From Desulfobacterales bacterium (GTDB lineage: Bacteria > Desulfobacterota > Desulfobacteria > Desulfobacterales > Desulfobacteraceae): a DNA stretch of 6,453 bases. This document shows, piece after piece, positions 1 through 6,289 of this stretch. The position numbers were made by a program, and so were the translations under genes. The notes beneath the pieces are model-generated. The model saw only the letters and a list, made by a program, of their open reading frames with translations. It ran no database searches and was not told the DNA's origin. The stretch lies in the NCBI GenBank assembly GCA_022361135.1, contig JAKSBM010000540.1, positions 1-6,453 on the forward strand. The letters are read 5' to 3'. The first letter of the stretch is position 1, and each line of letters opens with the position of its first letter.

Positions 1-626
1 CCCTGGTCATGGATTGTGTGGATGTGCATTTTAAAACACTCCAGGCCAAAACCTCACAATACTCGGGCAAGGCCCTGGCCACGGTCCAGGTGACGGGGTC
101 TCCGTCGGTCTTCGGCATCCGACCCAATGCGGTTCCGGCCCGGTTGGTTGACGCCGCCGTGGAATCCCCCAACGGGGTAACCCTGGCACCCGATATAACC
201 GATCCCGTCGGATTTAAAATTCTGGATGCGGCTGCGGAGGTTGGGGATCCCGATGCCTTGCCGTCCCTGGCCGAGGCCGAGATCATCATTGCCGGGGGAC
301 GGGGAATGAAGTCCAAGGAAAATTTTCAATTGCTTTTTGACTGTGCCCGGAAGCTGAAGGCGGCCGTGGGGGCCTCCCGGGTGGCCGTGGACAATGATTG
401 GATATCCTATGCCCACCAGGTGGGCCAGACCGGGGAGAAGGTGAGCCCCACGGTGTACATTGCCTGTGGAATTTCCGGCTCCATCCAGCACTTTGCCGGC
501 ATGAAGACCGCCCGGATCATCATTGCCCTGAACACCGATGCCGATGCCGCCATCATGTCCCAGTGCGATTATGCCGTCCAGGGGGATCTCTTCGAAATTC
601 TGCCGGAATTGAAGCAGCGCCTATGA
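1..626 (+). CDS. etfA: Electron transfer flavoprotein alpha subunit, copy 1 (5'-truncated by window edge)
   Basis: This is the C-terminal part of an ETF alpha subunit. ETF is a soluble FAD-containing heterodimer (EtfA/EtfB) that carries electrons from acyl-CoA dehydrogenases or similar flavoenzymes. The reading frame is open from base 3 (L-V-M-D-C-V...) with no start in the window, so the gene begins upstream; about 207 residues are visible. The FAD-domain signatures appear in order: AGGRGMKSKENF, GASRVAVDNDW, the QVGQTG loop, and [18 protein letters not shown]. The tail is unusual: where most EtfA proteins have APIF...DYGIVGD, this one has AAIM...DYAVQGD. The stop codon overlaps the start of the sigma-54 regulator (ATGA), so the two are probably co-transcribed. 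An etfB gene is expected upstream but cannot be seen. Family assignment is firm; the electron donor and acceptor are unknown. Confidence 0.95.
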   Translation, partial: LVMDCVDVHFKTLQAKTSQYSGKALATVQVTGSPSVFGIRPNAVPARLVDAAVESPNGVTLAPDITDPVGFKILDAAAEVGDPDALPSLAEAEIIIAGGRGMKSKENFQLLFDCARKLKAAVGASRVAVDNDWISYAHQVGQTGEKVSPTVYIACGISGSIQHFAGMKTARIIIALNTDADAAIMSQCDYAVQGDLFEILPELKQRL

Positions 627-2080
627 TCTCCCATGAAATGGCCCGGCAATTTCTTTCCGGCCTGGACAACAGCAATTTCCTGGCCATCTTTGATCAATAT
701 TCCGAAGGGGTGATGATCACCGATGCCCAGGGTGTCATTGTCTATTACAACCAGGCCATGTCCCGCATTGACGAACTGGAGCCCGGGGATGTGATTTCCA
801 AGTCCATCCCCCAGGTCTATGACCTGGACCAGGATACCAGTATCATCCTGCGTTCCATGGCCGGGAAGGCCCCCATCATAGACCAGCCCATTTATTACCG
901 GACCTGCATGGGCCGTTTTGCCAACACCATCCACAGCGTTTATCCCATCTGGGACAAGGAGACGCTGGCCGGTTGTATCTGTTTTGTCCGGGATTTCAAT
1001 GCCCTCACCGAAACCCTTGCCGCCATGCGCACGGCGGAAAAACCTCCCCGCCTCCGGGATTCGGGCATCACCTTTGACTCCATCATCGGCCGGAACCCGG
1101 CCTTTCAACAGGCCCTGAATTCCGCCCGCATGGCCTCGGAAACCCCGTCTCCGGTCATGCTCTACGGTGAGACCGGAACGGGAAAGGAACTCTTTGCCCG
1201 GGCCATCCACAACCACAGCCCCCGCAGTGAGAAAAAATTCACCCCGGTGAATTGTGCGGCCATCCCGGAAAATCTTTTGGAGGGGATATTATTCGGCACC
1301 TCCAAGGGGGCCTTTACCGGGGCCATCAACAAGGCCGGCCTCTTTGAGCGGACCAGCCAGGGGACCATTTTCCTGGATGAGATCAATTCCATGCCCGTGG
1401 GCCTCCAGAGCAAGATCCTCCGCATTGTCCAGGAGGGCAAGGTGAGGCGGGTGGGGGCCCTGAAGGAGATCAAGTTTGACCTGAAAATCATCTCTTCGGT
1501 GAACCAGGATCCCCATGCCTCCATTGACGACGGCAGCCTGCGGTCGGATCTGTTCTACCGGCTGGGGGTGGTCTTCATCCACATTGTCCCCCTGCGCCGG
1601 CGTCTGGGGGATCTGCCTCTGTTGGTGAATCATTTCATTGCCAAGCACAATAAGACCTTGCACAAGGAGGTGGCCGGTGTGGATCCCGGGGTGATGGAGA
1701 TGTTCCGGGCCTACCATTGGCCGGGCAATGTCCGGGAGCTGGAGCATGTCATCGAAGGGGCCATGAACATCATTGGAGACGAGGTCCACATCCGTGGTCC
1801 CCACCTCCAACACCATTTCACCCAGGGGCTGGAAAAAATGGGGGCCCGGGTTTCCGGGGCCGCTGTGCCCGAACCCCAGGCGCCGTCCCCGGCGTCGGGC
1901 AGCGGATTGATTCACCACAAACATGCCGGGGAAAAGCGCATGGTTTGCCAGTCCCTGACCCGGTTCCAGGGCAATATCACCCGGTCGGCCCGGGATTTGG
2001 GGATTTCCCGGCAATTGCTCTATTATAAGATGAAGAAGTTCGGACTTTCCCGGGGGGATTTTTTGGCTTCCGGGGAGTGA
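623..2080 (+). CDS. Sigma-54-dependent transcriptional activator, PAS-AAA+-Fis HTH (RocR-like architecture)
   Basis: This 485-residue enhancer-binding protein would activate sigma-54 RNA polymerase promoters. Its N-terminal PAS domain (about residues 19-130, starting near FDQYSEGVMITDAQG) probably senses a small ligand or redox state; there is no phosphorylation receiver domain. The AAA+ domain has Walker A GETGTGKE (182-189), the sigma-54 contact loop GAFTGA (229-234), Walker B GTIFLDEI (247-254), an arginine-finger region RSDLFYRL (307-314) and the sensor II motif WPGNVRE (366-372). A Pro/Ala-rich linker (about 400-425) leads to a Fis-type helix-turn-helix (about 439-476, NITRSARDLGISRQLL). 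The LFGTSKGAFTGA and FLDEINSMP wording resembles the RocR-like subgroup, which is recognition rather than a search result. The ATG at 623 overlaps the etfA stop and lacks a good Shine-Dalgarno, implying translational coupling. The frame stays open upstream to 398, but that extension lies inside etfA and I excluded it. Its targets are unknown; the linked etf genes are the obvious candidates. Confidence 0.93.
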   Translation: MISHEMARQFLSGLDNSNFLAIFDQYSEGVMITDAQGVIVYYNQAMSRIDELEPGDVISKSIPQVYDLDQDTSIILRSMAGKAPIIDQPIYYRTCMGRFANTIHSVYPIWDKETLAGCICFVRDFNALTETLAAMRTAEKPPRLRDSGITFDSIIGRNPAFQQALNSARMASETPSPVMLYGETGTGKELFARAIHNHSPRSEKKFTPVNCAAIPENLLEGILFGTSKGAFTGAINKAGLFERTSQGTIFLDEINSMPVGLQSKILRIVQEGKVRRVGALKEIKFDLKIISSVNQDPHASIDDGSLRSDLFYRLGVVFIHIVPLRRRLGDLPLLVNHFIAKHNKTLHKEVAGVDPGVMEMFRAYHWPGNVRELEHVIEGAMNIIGDEVHIRGPHLQHHFTQGLEKMGARVSGAAVPEPQAPSPASGSGLIHHKHAGEKRMVCQSLTRFQGNITRSARDLGISRQLLYYKMKKFGLSRGDFLASGE

Positions 2081-2099
2081 TTGGGGGGGCTTCTGGGAA

Positions 2100-2125
2100 A
2101 TCCCCTCCCCGGGCGGGGAGGGGAT
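2100..2125. terminator. Probable bidirectional terminator hairpin between convergent genes
   Basis: A perfect 11-bp stem (2100-2110 with 2115-2125, ATCCCCTCCCC against GGGGAGGGGAT) closes a 4-base GGGC loop. It lies 19 bases after the regulator stop and 8 bases past the transporter stop on the other strand, filling the 53-base convergent gap. The T-tract is short (TTT on the minus strand, none on the plus strand), so the intrinsic terminator call rests on stem strength and position. Confidence 0.7.
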
Positions 2126-2133
2126 AAAAGGGG

Positions 2134-3708
2134 TTATTGGCTAATGTGAACCGGGGGATCCTGTTCCCGGCGGATGCCCATGGAGAGGCTCACCAACATG
2201 AGAACCATGAGCAGGGTAAAGGGCAGGCCCACGGTGATGGCCACGGCCTGGATGGCGCCCAGGGCGTCGGATCCGCCCCCCACCAGCAGGGCGGTGGCAA
2301 TGAGACCCTCAAGTCCGGCCCAGAAGATCCGTTGGATCACCGGCGCATCAATCTTGCCGCCGGCGGTGATATTGTCCACCACCAGGGAGCCGGAGTCGGC
2401 CGAAGTCACAAAGAAGACCAGGACCAGGACAATACCGGCAAAGGAGGTAAGGCTGGTCAGGGGCAGGTTTTCCAGCATCTGGAACAGGGCCAGGGCCACG
2501 TCGCCCAATCCCTTTTCCGCCAGGCTGCCCACGCCGTTCTGGATCTGGAGGAGGGCATTGCCCCCAAAGGCCTGCATCCAGATCAGGGTGAGCAGGGTGG
2601 GGACCAGGAGTACGGCCACCATGAATTCACGGATGGTGCGTCCCTTGGAAATCCGGGCAATGAACATGCCCACAAAGGGGGCCCAGGAAATCCACCAGGC
2701 CCAATAGAATACGGTCCAGCCCTTGTAGAATTTGTCATCGGCCCGTCCTATCCAATTGCTCAGGGGGAAGATGCTTTCCATGTAAGCCAGCCCCGTGTCC
2801 ACCAGGCCCGAGAAAAAGTGGAGCAGGGAACCGGTGAAGATGACAAAGAGCATGAGGGTGAGGGCCAGGGTCATGTTGATGTTACTCAATACCTTGATGC
2901 CCCCGTCCAGGCCCCGGACCACGGAGACAACGGCGGCCAGGGTCACCAGGCCGATGATCATGAGCTGGAGGCCAATGGTGTTTTCCATGCCAAAGATGAA
3001 GTGGAGGCCCGCTGCGGCCTGCTGGGCACCGAATCCCATGGAGGTGGCCAGGCCGAAGACCGTGGCAATGACGGAAATGATGTCCACCAGGTTGCCCATC
3101 CATCCCCAGGTTTTTTCCCCCAGCAGGGGATAGAAGGTGGAGCGGATGGTCAGGGGCAGTTTTCTATTAAAGGAAAAATAGCCCAGGGAAACCCCCACCA
3201 CGGCATAGATGGCCCAGGGGTGGAGTCCCCAATGGAACATGGTGGCTCCCATGGCCGCCCTTGCAGCCTCCGGGCTTTTGGGGGAAATGTTCAAGGGGGT
3301 GCCCCACCAGTCCGTGTAATAGGCCACGGGTTCGGCAACGCTCCAGAACATGAGACCAATGCCCATGCCCGCGGCAAAGAGCATGGCAAACCAGGAGGGG
3401 GTGCTGAAATCGGGACGGCAGTCGGCGCCCCCCAGGCGGATTTTTCCCGCCGGCAGGAGGATGAGGGCCAGGCAATAGAGCACAAAAGCATTTCCGGCGA
3501 TCATGAAGAACCAGTCAAAATTCTGGATGGTCCAGGATTTGGAGGCGTCAAATACCTTTTTGGCCTCCACCGGGTTCATGAGGGTCAGTAGGATAAAGAC
3601 AATCACCAGGGCGGCTGACACAAAGAAAACCGGACCATGGATGTCCAGTCCCCATTTGCGGATATTGTCCTGTCCCAACTTGTAATCGGTCTCAAAACTG
3701 TCTTCCAT
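2134..3708 (-). CDS. BCCT-family betaine/choline/carnitine-type transporter
   Basis: This 524-residue inner-membrane transporter of the BCCT family has about 12 hydrophobic helices and takes up quaternary ammonium compounds such as glycine betaine. The glycine-rich TM3 stretch FAAGMGIGLMFW (111-122) is present. Aromatic residues W160, W165 and Y168 in HWGLHPWAIY match the spacing of the BetP betaine-binding residues in TM4. The family signature FYWAWWISWAPFVGMFIARISKGR (334-357) contains the Trp cluster W338/W339/W342. FVTSADSGS (433-441) carries the Thr-Ser pair that binds sodium in BetP-like symporters, so sodium-coupled uptake is more likely than CaiT-type exchange. Both cytoplasmic tails are short (about 22 residues at the N-terminus, about 15 at the C-terminus), unlike the long osmosensing tail of BetP. 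The ATG at 3708 has AAGGGAG nine bases upstream. It lies 259 bases downstream of the FeS oxidoreductase on the same strand and probably has its own promoter. The exact substrate cannot be read from the sequence. Confidence 0.93.
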   Translation of the reverse strand: MEDSFETDYKLGQDNIRKWGLDIHGPVFFVSAALVIVFILLTLMNPVEAKKVFDASKSWTIQNFDWFFMIAGNAFVLYCLALILLPAGKIRLGGADCRPDFSTPSWFAMLFAAGMGIGLMFWSVAEPVAYYTDWWGTPLNISPKSPEAARAAMGATMFHWGLHPWAIYAVVGVSLGYFSFNRKLPLTIRSTFYPLLGEKTWGWMGNLVDIISVIATVFGLATSMGFGAQQAAAGLHFIFGMENTIGLQLMIIGLVTLAAVVSVVRGLDGGIKVLSNINMTLALTLMLFVIFTGSLLHFFSGLVDTGLAYMESIFPLSNWIGRADDKFYKGWTVFYWAWWISWAPFVGMFIARISKGRTIREFMVAVLLVPTLLTLIWMQAFGGNALLQIQNGVGSLAEKGLGDVALALFQMLENLPLTSLTSFAGIVLVLVFFVTSADSGSLVVDNITAGGKIDAPVIQRIFWAGLEGLIATALLVGGGSDALGAIQAVAITVGLPFTLLMVLMLVSLSMGIRREQDPPVHISQ

Positions 3709-3717
3709 TGAGCATTT

Positions 3718-3724
3718 CTCCCTT
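3718..3724 (-). promoter_or_regulatory. Ribosome binding site of the BCCT transporter
   Basis: On the minus strand AAGGGAG lies nine bases before the ATG at 3708. It supports that start; another ATG seven bases upstream is out of frame. Confidence 0.75.
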
Positions 3725-3850
3725 CGCTATGGGTTGTACCCGGATATGCCAGGGCCGCGGGGGGCGGGGGGAAGGCCCGGGCTCCAAAGGGGAACCCCTC
3801 CTTGCCCCGTCCCAGTGTTGCAAATGTTTTCCCCGGGGCGAACTTGACCT

Positions 3851-3890
3851 GTCCGGATGATATGATCCGGCCCGGAAAATCCGGACCGGG
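3851..3890. repeat. Cluster of overlapping CCGGAT/ATCCGG inverted repeats
   Basis: Bases 3853-3870 form a near-perfect 18-base palindrome (CCGGATgATATgATCCGG, one mismatched pair). GTCCGGAT (3851-3858) is also repeated inverted as ATCCGGAC (3879-3886), and CCCGG/CCGGG arms bracket 3871-3890. The cluster lies about 145-180 bases upstream of the transporter start. It could be an operator or fold in the transporter leader RNA; I cannot tell which. Confidence 0.4.
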
Positions 3891-3924
3891 ATGACTTCTC
3901 CTTATTTAACGGGTGGTGGGTCGG

Positions 3925-3944
3925 GCCCCGGCCGTTGCCGGGGC
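3925..3944 (-). terminator. GC hairpin downstream of the FeS oxidoreductase gene
   Basis: A perfect 8-bp stem, GCCCCGGC (3925-3932) with GCCGGGGC (3937-3944), closes a 4-base CGTT loop. It starts 23 bases past the oxidoreductase stop on the minus strand. There is no run of T after it, so it may be a weak terminator, an RNA-stabilising 3' hairpin, or a stem that depends on a factor. Confidence 0.45.
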
Positions 3945-3967
3945 GGTTTCAGTGCAGGGCATATGAA

Positions 3968-5965
3968 TCAAGAGGTGGCCAGGTCCAGGATTTCGGCAAT
4001 GTCCTTCACCGGGATATTCTCCTGGGTCTCCTTGAGGCCGTCGTCCAGCATGGTGATGCAGAAGGGACAGGAGGCGGCCACGGCGCCGGCCCCGCTGTCC
4101 ACCACCTGCCGGGCCCGGGTGGTGTTGATGCGCTGTCCCAGGGTTTCCTCCATGAACATGCGGGCCCCGCCGGCTCCGCAGCAGAAGGCCTTGTCCCGGT
4201 TCCGTTCCATTTCCACCAGGGGGGTGGTGCTGGCTGCGGAGAGCAATTCCCGGGGGGCCTGGTAAAGGTCGTTCCACCGGCCCAGGTAACAGGAATCGTG
4301 GAAGGTGATTTCCCCCAGGTCCCGGGGATTGACCTTTAATTTCCCCTCCTGGATCAGGGTGTGGAAATATTCCGTGTAATGGACCACCCTATAGTCGGCT
4401 CCGAACTCCGGGTATTCATTTTTCAGGGTGTTGTAGCAATGGGGGCAGCCCGTGAGGATGAGTTCGGGCCGGTATTGGTTGATGGTTTCCACATTCTGCT
4501 GGATCATCATCTGGCCCAGGTATTCGTTCCCGGCCCGCCGGGCCATGTCCCCGTTGCAGGCCTCCTCCGGTCCCAGGATGGCAAAGTCCACCCCGGCCCG
4601 CTTCAGCACCCGGGCCGTGGCCTGGGATATTTTTTTGCCCCGGTCGTCAAAGCTGCCGGCACATCCCACAAACCAGAGGACCTTGGCCTGGGGATGGTCC
4701 ATCATCAGGGGCACATCCAAGCCCTTGGCCCAGTCGGCCCGGGTGTCGGCGGAAAATCCCCAGGGATTGGCCTGGTTTTCCATGTTGGTGAAGCTTTCCT
4801 GCATTTCCGGGGGAAAGGCCGCCTCCATGAGGACCTGGTGCTTGCGCATTTCCAGGATAAAATCCAGATGGGTGTTGTTCACCGGACAGATGTCTTCGCA
4901 GGAGCGGCAGCTGGTGCAGGCCCAGAGCTGATCCGGGGTGACGGGGCCTTCTTCCCCCACCAGGGGGCGGATGTCATCGGTTTCCTTGTCCAGGATGGGG
5001 GCGGACTGGTCCAAAAGGTCGACTTTCAAGTCATGGATGAGCTGCTTGGGGGATAGGGGCTTGTCCGTGTCCCAGGCCGGGCAGCGTTCTTCACACCGGC
5101 CGCATTCGGTACAGGCGTAAAGGTTGAGGACATTGTGCCAATTGAATTCCGAGGCCTTGCCCAAACCGAAGGTTTCCGCCTCTTCATCCTCAATGTCGGT
5201 TTTCACCATGGGTTTTGGGGTGTCCAGGGATTTGAAAAACACATTGGGGGCGGCGGCCAACAGGTGGAGGTGCTTGGACGAGGGGATGTAGACCAGAAAG
5301 CCCAGGATGGTGGCCATGTGGATGAAATAGAAAATTTCATATCCCATCTGGACCCCGGCCGGGGAGAGGCTCTGGATCTGGAAAACCGAAGCAAACAGGG
5401 CCGACACCGGAAAGGCCCCGGCATGGGAAAATCCCTTTTCCGGCAGGGCCAGGGTAAAGGCGTTGATGAAGTGAAAGGAAAGGACAATCACCGAGGTGAA
5501 GAGGATGATGAGGTTGGCATCCCTGCCTAGGGTGAGGTAGGGGGGCCGGAGGATCAGCCGCCGGTACAGGGCCACGGCAAATCCCACCAGAACCAGGAAG
5601 CCCAGGATGTCCGCCGTGAACAGATAGGCGCGGTATAGACCGGGCAGGGCATGGCCGGGGTGGAACCCCGGGATCACGCCCTGGATCATGAGCTCCAGGG
5701 AATGGGGCTGGATGGCCAGGAAACCGAAAAAAATCAGGGTGTGGGCCAATCCCGGCACGGGCTTCCGCCGGACGTTGCGCTGTCCCAGGACATCGGTGAA
5801 CAGGACCTGAATCCGTTCCCCCAAACGGTCCACGGCCTTGGGGGCCTCCCCTTCCACCGCCATCATGATCCGGTACAACCGGATTGTCTGTTTTGCAAAA
5901 TACCCAAAGGCGCCCACCAGGGCCAGGGCCATGACCACCGACTTCATCACTGGATAATTTTCCAT
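3968..5965 (-). CDS. Membrane FeS/CCG-domain oxidoreductase, probable ETF:menaquinone oxidoreductase (EMO type)
   Basis: This 665-residue protein probably moves electrons between ETF and the quinone pool in the inner membrane. The N-terminal 230 residues hold about five or six hydrophobic helices of NarI-like cytochrome b type (about 9-31, 74-97, 115-137, 150-172, 208-228); H75, H88, H165 and H216 are candidate heme ligands. A soluble part follows with two [4Fe-4S] motifs, C285xxC288xxC291xxxC295P and C350xxC353xxC356xxxC360P. Two CCG domains come next: C435...C470-N-G...C507xxC510, and C559...C595-C596-G...C633xxC636, as in HdrB/HdrD/GlpC-type proteins. This layout matches the FeS oxidoreductases found beside etfBA in fatty-acid-degrading anaerobes, and an etfA lies directly upstream here. 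I chose the ATG at 5965 because GAGAAGGA sits seven bases before it; the in-frame TTG at 5986 would overlap that site. Alternatives are a DsrK-like or lactate/glycolate-type oxidoreductase, but the fused b-type membrane domain and the ETF neighbour favour EMO. Confidence 0.88.
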   Translation of the reverse strand: MENYPVMKSVVMALALVGAFGYFAKQTIRLYRIMMAVEGEAPKAVDRLGERIQVLFTDVLGQRNVRRKPVPGLAHTLIFFGFLAIQPHSLELMIQGVIPGFHPGHALPGLYRAYLFTADILGFLVLVGFAVALYRRLILRPPYLTLGRDANLIILFTSVIVLSFHFINAFTLALPEKGFSHAGAFPVSALFASVFQIQSLSPAGVQMGYEIFYFIHMATILGFLVYIPSSKHLHLLAAAPNVFFKSLDTPKPMVKTDIEDEEAETFGLGKASEFNWHNVLNLYACTECGRCEERCPAWDTDKPLSPKQLIHDLKVDLLDQSAPILDKETDDIRPLVGEEGPVTPDQLWACTSCRSCEDICPVNNTHLDFILEMRKHQVLMEAAFPPEMQESFTNMENQANPWGFSADTRADWAKGLDVPLMMDHPQAKVLWFVGCAGSFDDRGKKISQATARVLKRAGVDFAILGPEEACNGDMARRAGNEYLGQMMIQQNVETINQYRPELILTGCPHCYNTLKNEYPEFGADYRVVHYTEYFHTLIQEGKLKVNPRDLGEITFHDSCYLGRWNDLYQAPRELLSAASTTPLVEMERNRDKAFCCGAGGARMFMEETLGQRINTTRARQVVDSGAGAVAASCPFCITMLDDGLKETQENIPVKDIAEILDLATS

Positions 5966-5972
5966 GGATCTA

Positions 5973-5980
5973 TCCTTCTC
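5973..5980 (-). promoter_or_regulatory. Ribosome binding site of the FeS oxidoreductase
   Basis: On the minus strand GAGAAGGA lies seven bases before the ATG at 5965. It decides the start in favour of that ATG over the upstream in-frame TTG at 5986. Confidence 0.85.
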
Positions 5981-6021
5981 CCGCAATTACAACTCCGCTC
6001 CACGGCGGGTCACCCCGAATA

Positions 6022-6045
6022 TGTCATGACAATTTGTTCCGGAAC
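6022..6045. promoter_or_regulatory. Two adjacent perfect 10-bp palindromes, candidate operator
   Basis: TGTCATGACA (6022-6031) and GTTCCGGAAC (6036-6045) are both perfect palindromes, separated by four bases and lying 57-80 bases upstream of the oxidoreductase ATG, where a promoter would be expected. A weak -10-like CATATT overlaps the inner edge on the minus strand. Dyads at this position suggest a dimeric repressor or activator site. No regulator can be named. Confidence 0.4.
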
Positions 6046-6111
6046 GTTTCATGTACCAATGCCAAGGAAAATTCCCCCTGCCACTCAACACATCGGCTGT
6101 CACAAATTGTC
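6028..6111. repeat. Spaced 10-bp inverted repeat GACAATTTGT / ACAAATTGTC
   Basis: GACAATTTGT at 6028-6037 is repeated exactly in inverted orientation at 6102-6111, 64 bases apart. The inner copy bridges the two palindromes at 6022-6045. The pair could be two binding sites for one regulator in the oxidoreductase upstream region, or a chance AT-rich match. Confidence 0.4.
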
Positions 6112-6256
6112 CCCCCCCGGGGGAAATGCCTTCACCTGATCTGCTGCGTTGCGGAACAGCTTGCGGTAAACGATTACAGCTGCGCATTCCGCACCTTGCA
6201 CCCCAGGCAAATCCATTTCGTGAAAAATCCGGGTTCTCGTCTATCGCTTATTTAAA

Positions 6257-6284
6257 GATCCCGACCCCCAACGGGGTCGGGATC
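6257..6284 (-). terminator. Intrinsic terminator of etfA copy 2
   Basis: A perfect 12-bp stem (GATCCCGACCCC at 6257-6268 with GGGGTCGGGATC at 6273-6284) closes a CAAC loop and is followed on the minus strand by TTTAAATAAG. It starts five bases past the etfA stop. This is the clearest intrinsic terminator in the window and implies that the downstream oxidoreductase has its own promoter or depends on read-through. Confidence 0.85.
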
Positions 6285-6289
6285 CGGTG

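Larger units (their letters stand above)
5966..6289. other. Gene-free spacer between etfA copy 2 and the FeS oxidoreductase
   Basis: This 324-base stretch holds no convincing gene; short open frames here have no recognisable protein features and no supporting ribosome binding site. Going along the minus strand it contains the etfA terminator (6257-6284), a C8G5 run (6111-6123), the inverted repeat ACAAATTGTC/GACAATTTGT (6102-6111 and 6028-6037), two palindromes (6036-6045 and 6022-6031) and the oxidoreductase ribosome binding site. It looks like a promoter/leader region. I could not identify a convincing sigma-70 or sigma-54 promoter by eye. Confidence 0.7.

Noticed and set aside
398..622. 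Upstream in-frame extension of the sigma-54 regulator
   Set aside because: It lies wholly inside the etfA coding region in another frame, its translation (Cys/His/Pro/Arg-rich) resembles no domain, and the ATG at 623 gives the usual PAS start.
2137..3591. Long plus-strand open frame of 484 codons opposite the transporter
   Set aside because: It is the antisense shadow of the BCCT gene in GC-rich DNA: its translation is full of Gly, His and Gln with no domain, whereas the minus strand gives a complete, motif-bearing membrane protein.
3844..3866. TTGACC and TATGAT on the plus strand as a sigma-70 promoter
   Set aside because: The spacer is only 11 bases, and no plus-strand gene follows.
5966..5986. 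TTG start seven codons upstream for the FeS oxidoreductase
   Set aside because: A strong GAGAAGGA ribosome binding site sits inside this extension at the right distance from the ATG at 5965.
6111..6123. C8G5 homopolymer run as a phase-variable tract
   Set aside because: It lies in a noncoding spacer well upstream of the start and outside any promoter I can recognise, so there is no support for switching.
6188..6204. GG-N10-GC spacing (TGGGGTGCAAGGTGCGG on the minus strand) as a sigma-54 promoter
   Set aside because: Only the core spacing and a few consensus bases match; it lacks the CAC of the -24 element and the TT of the -12 element, so it is within chance expectation for this composition.
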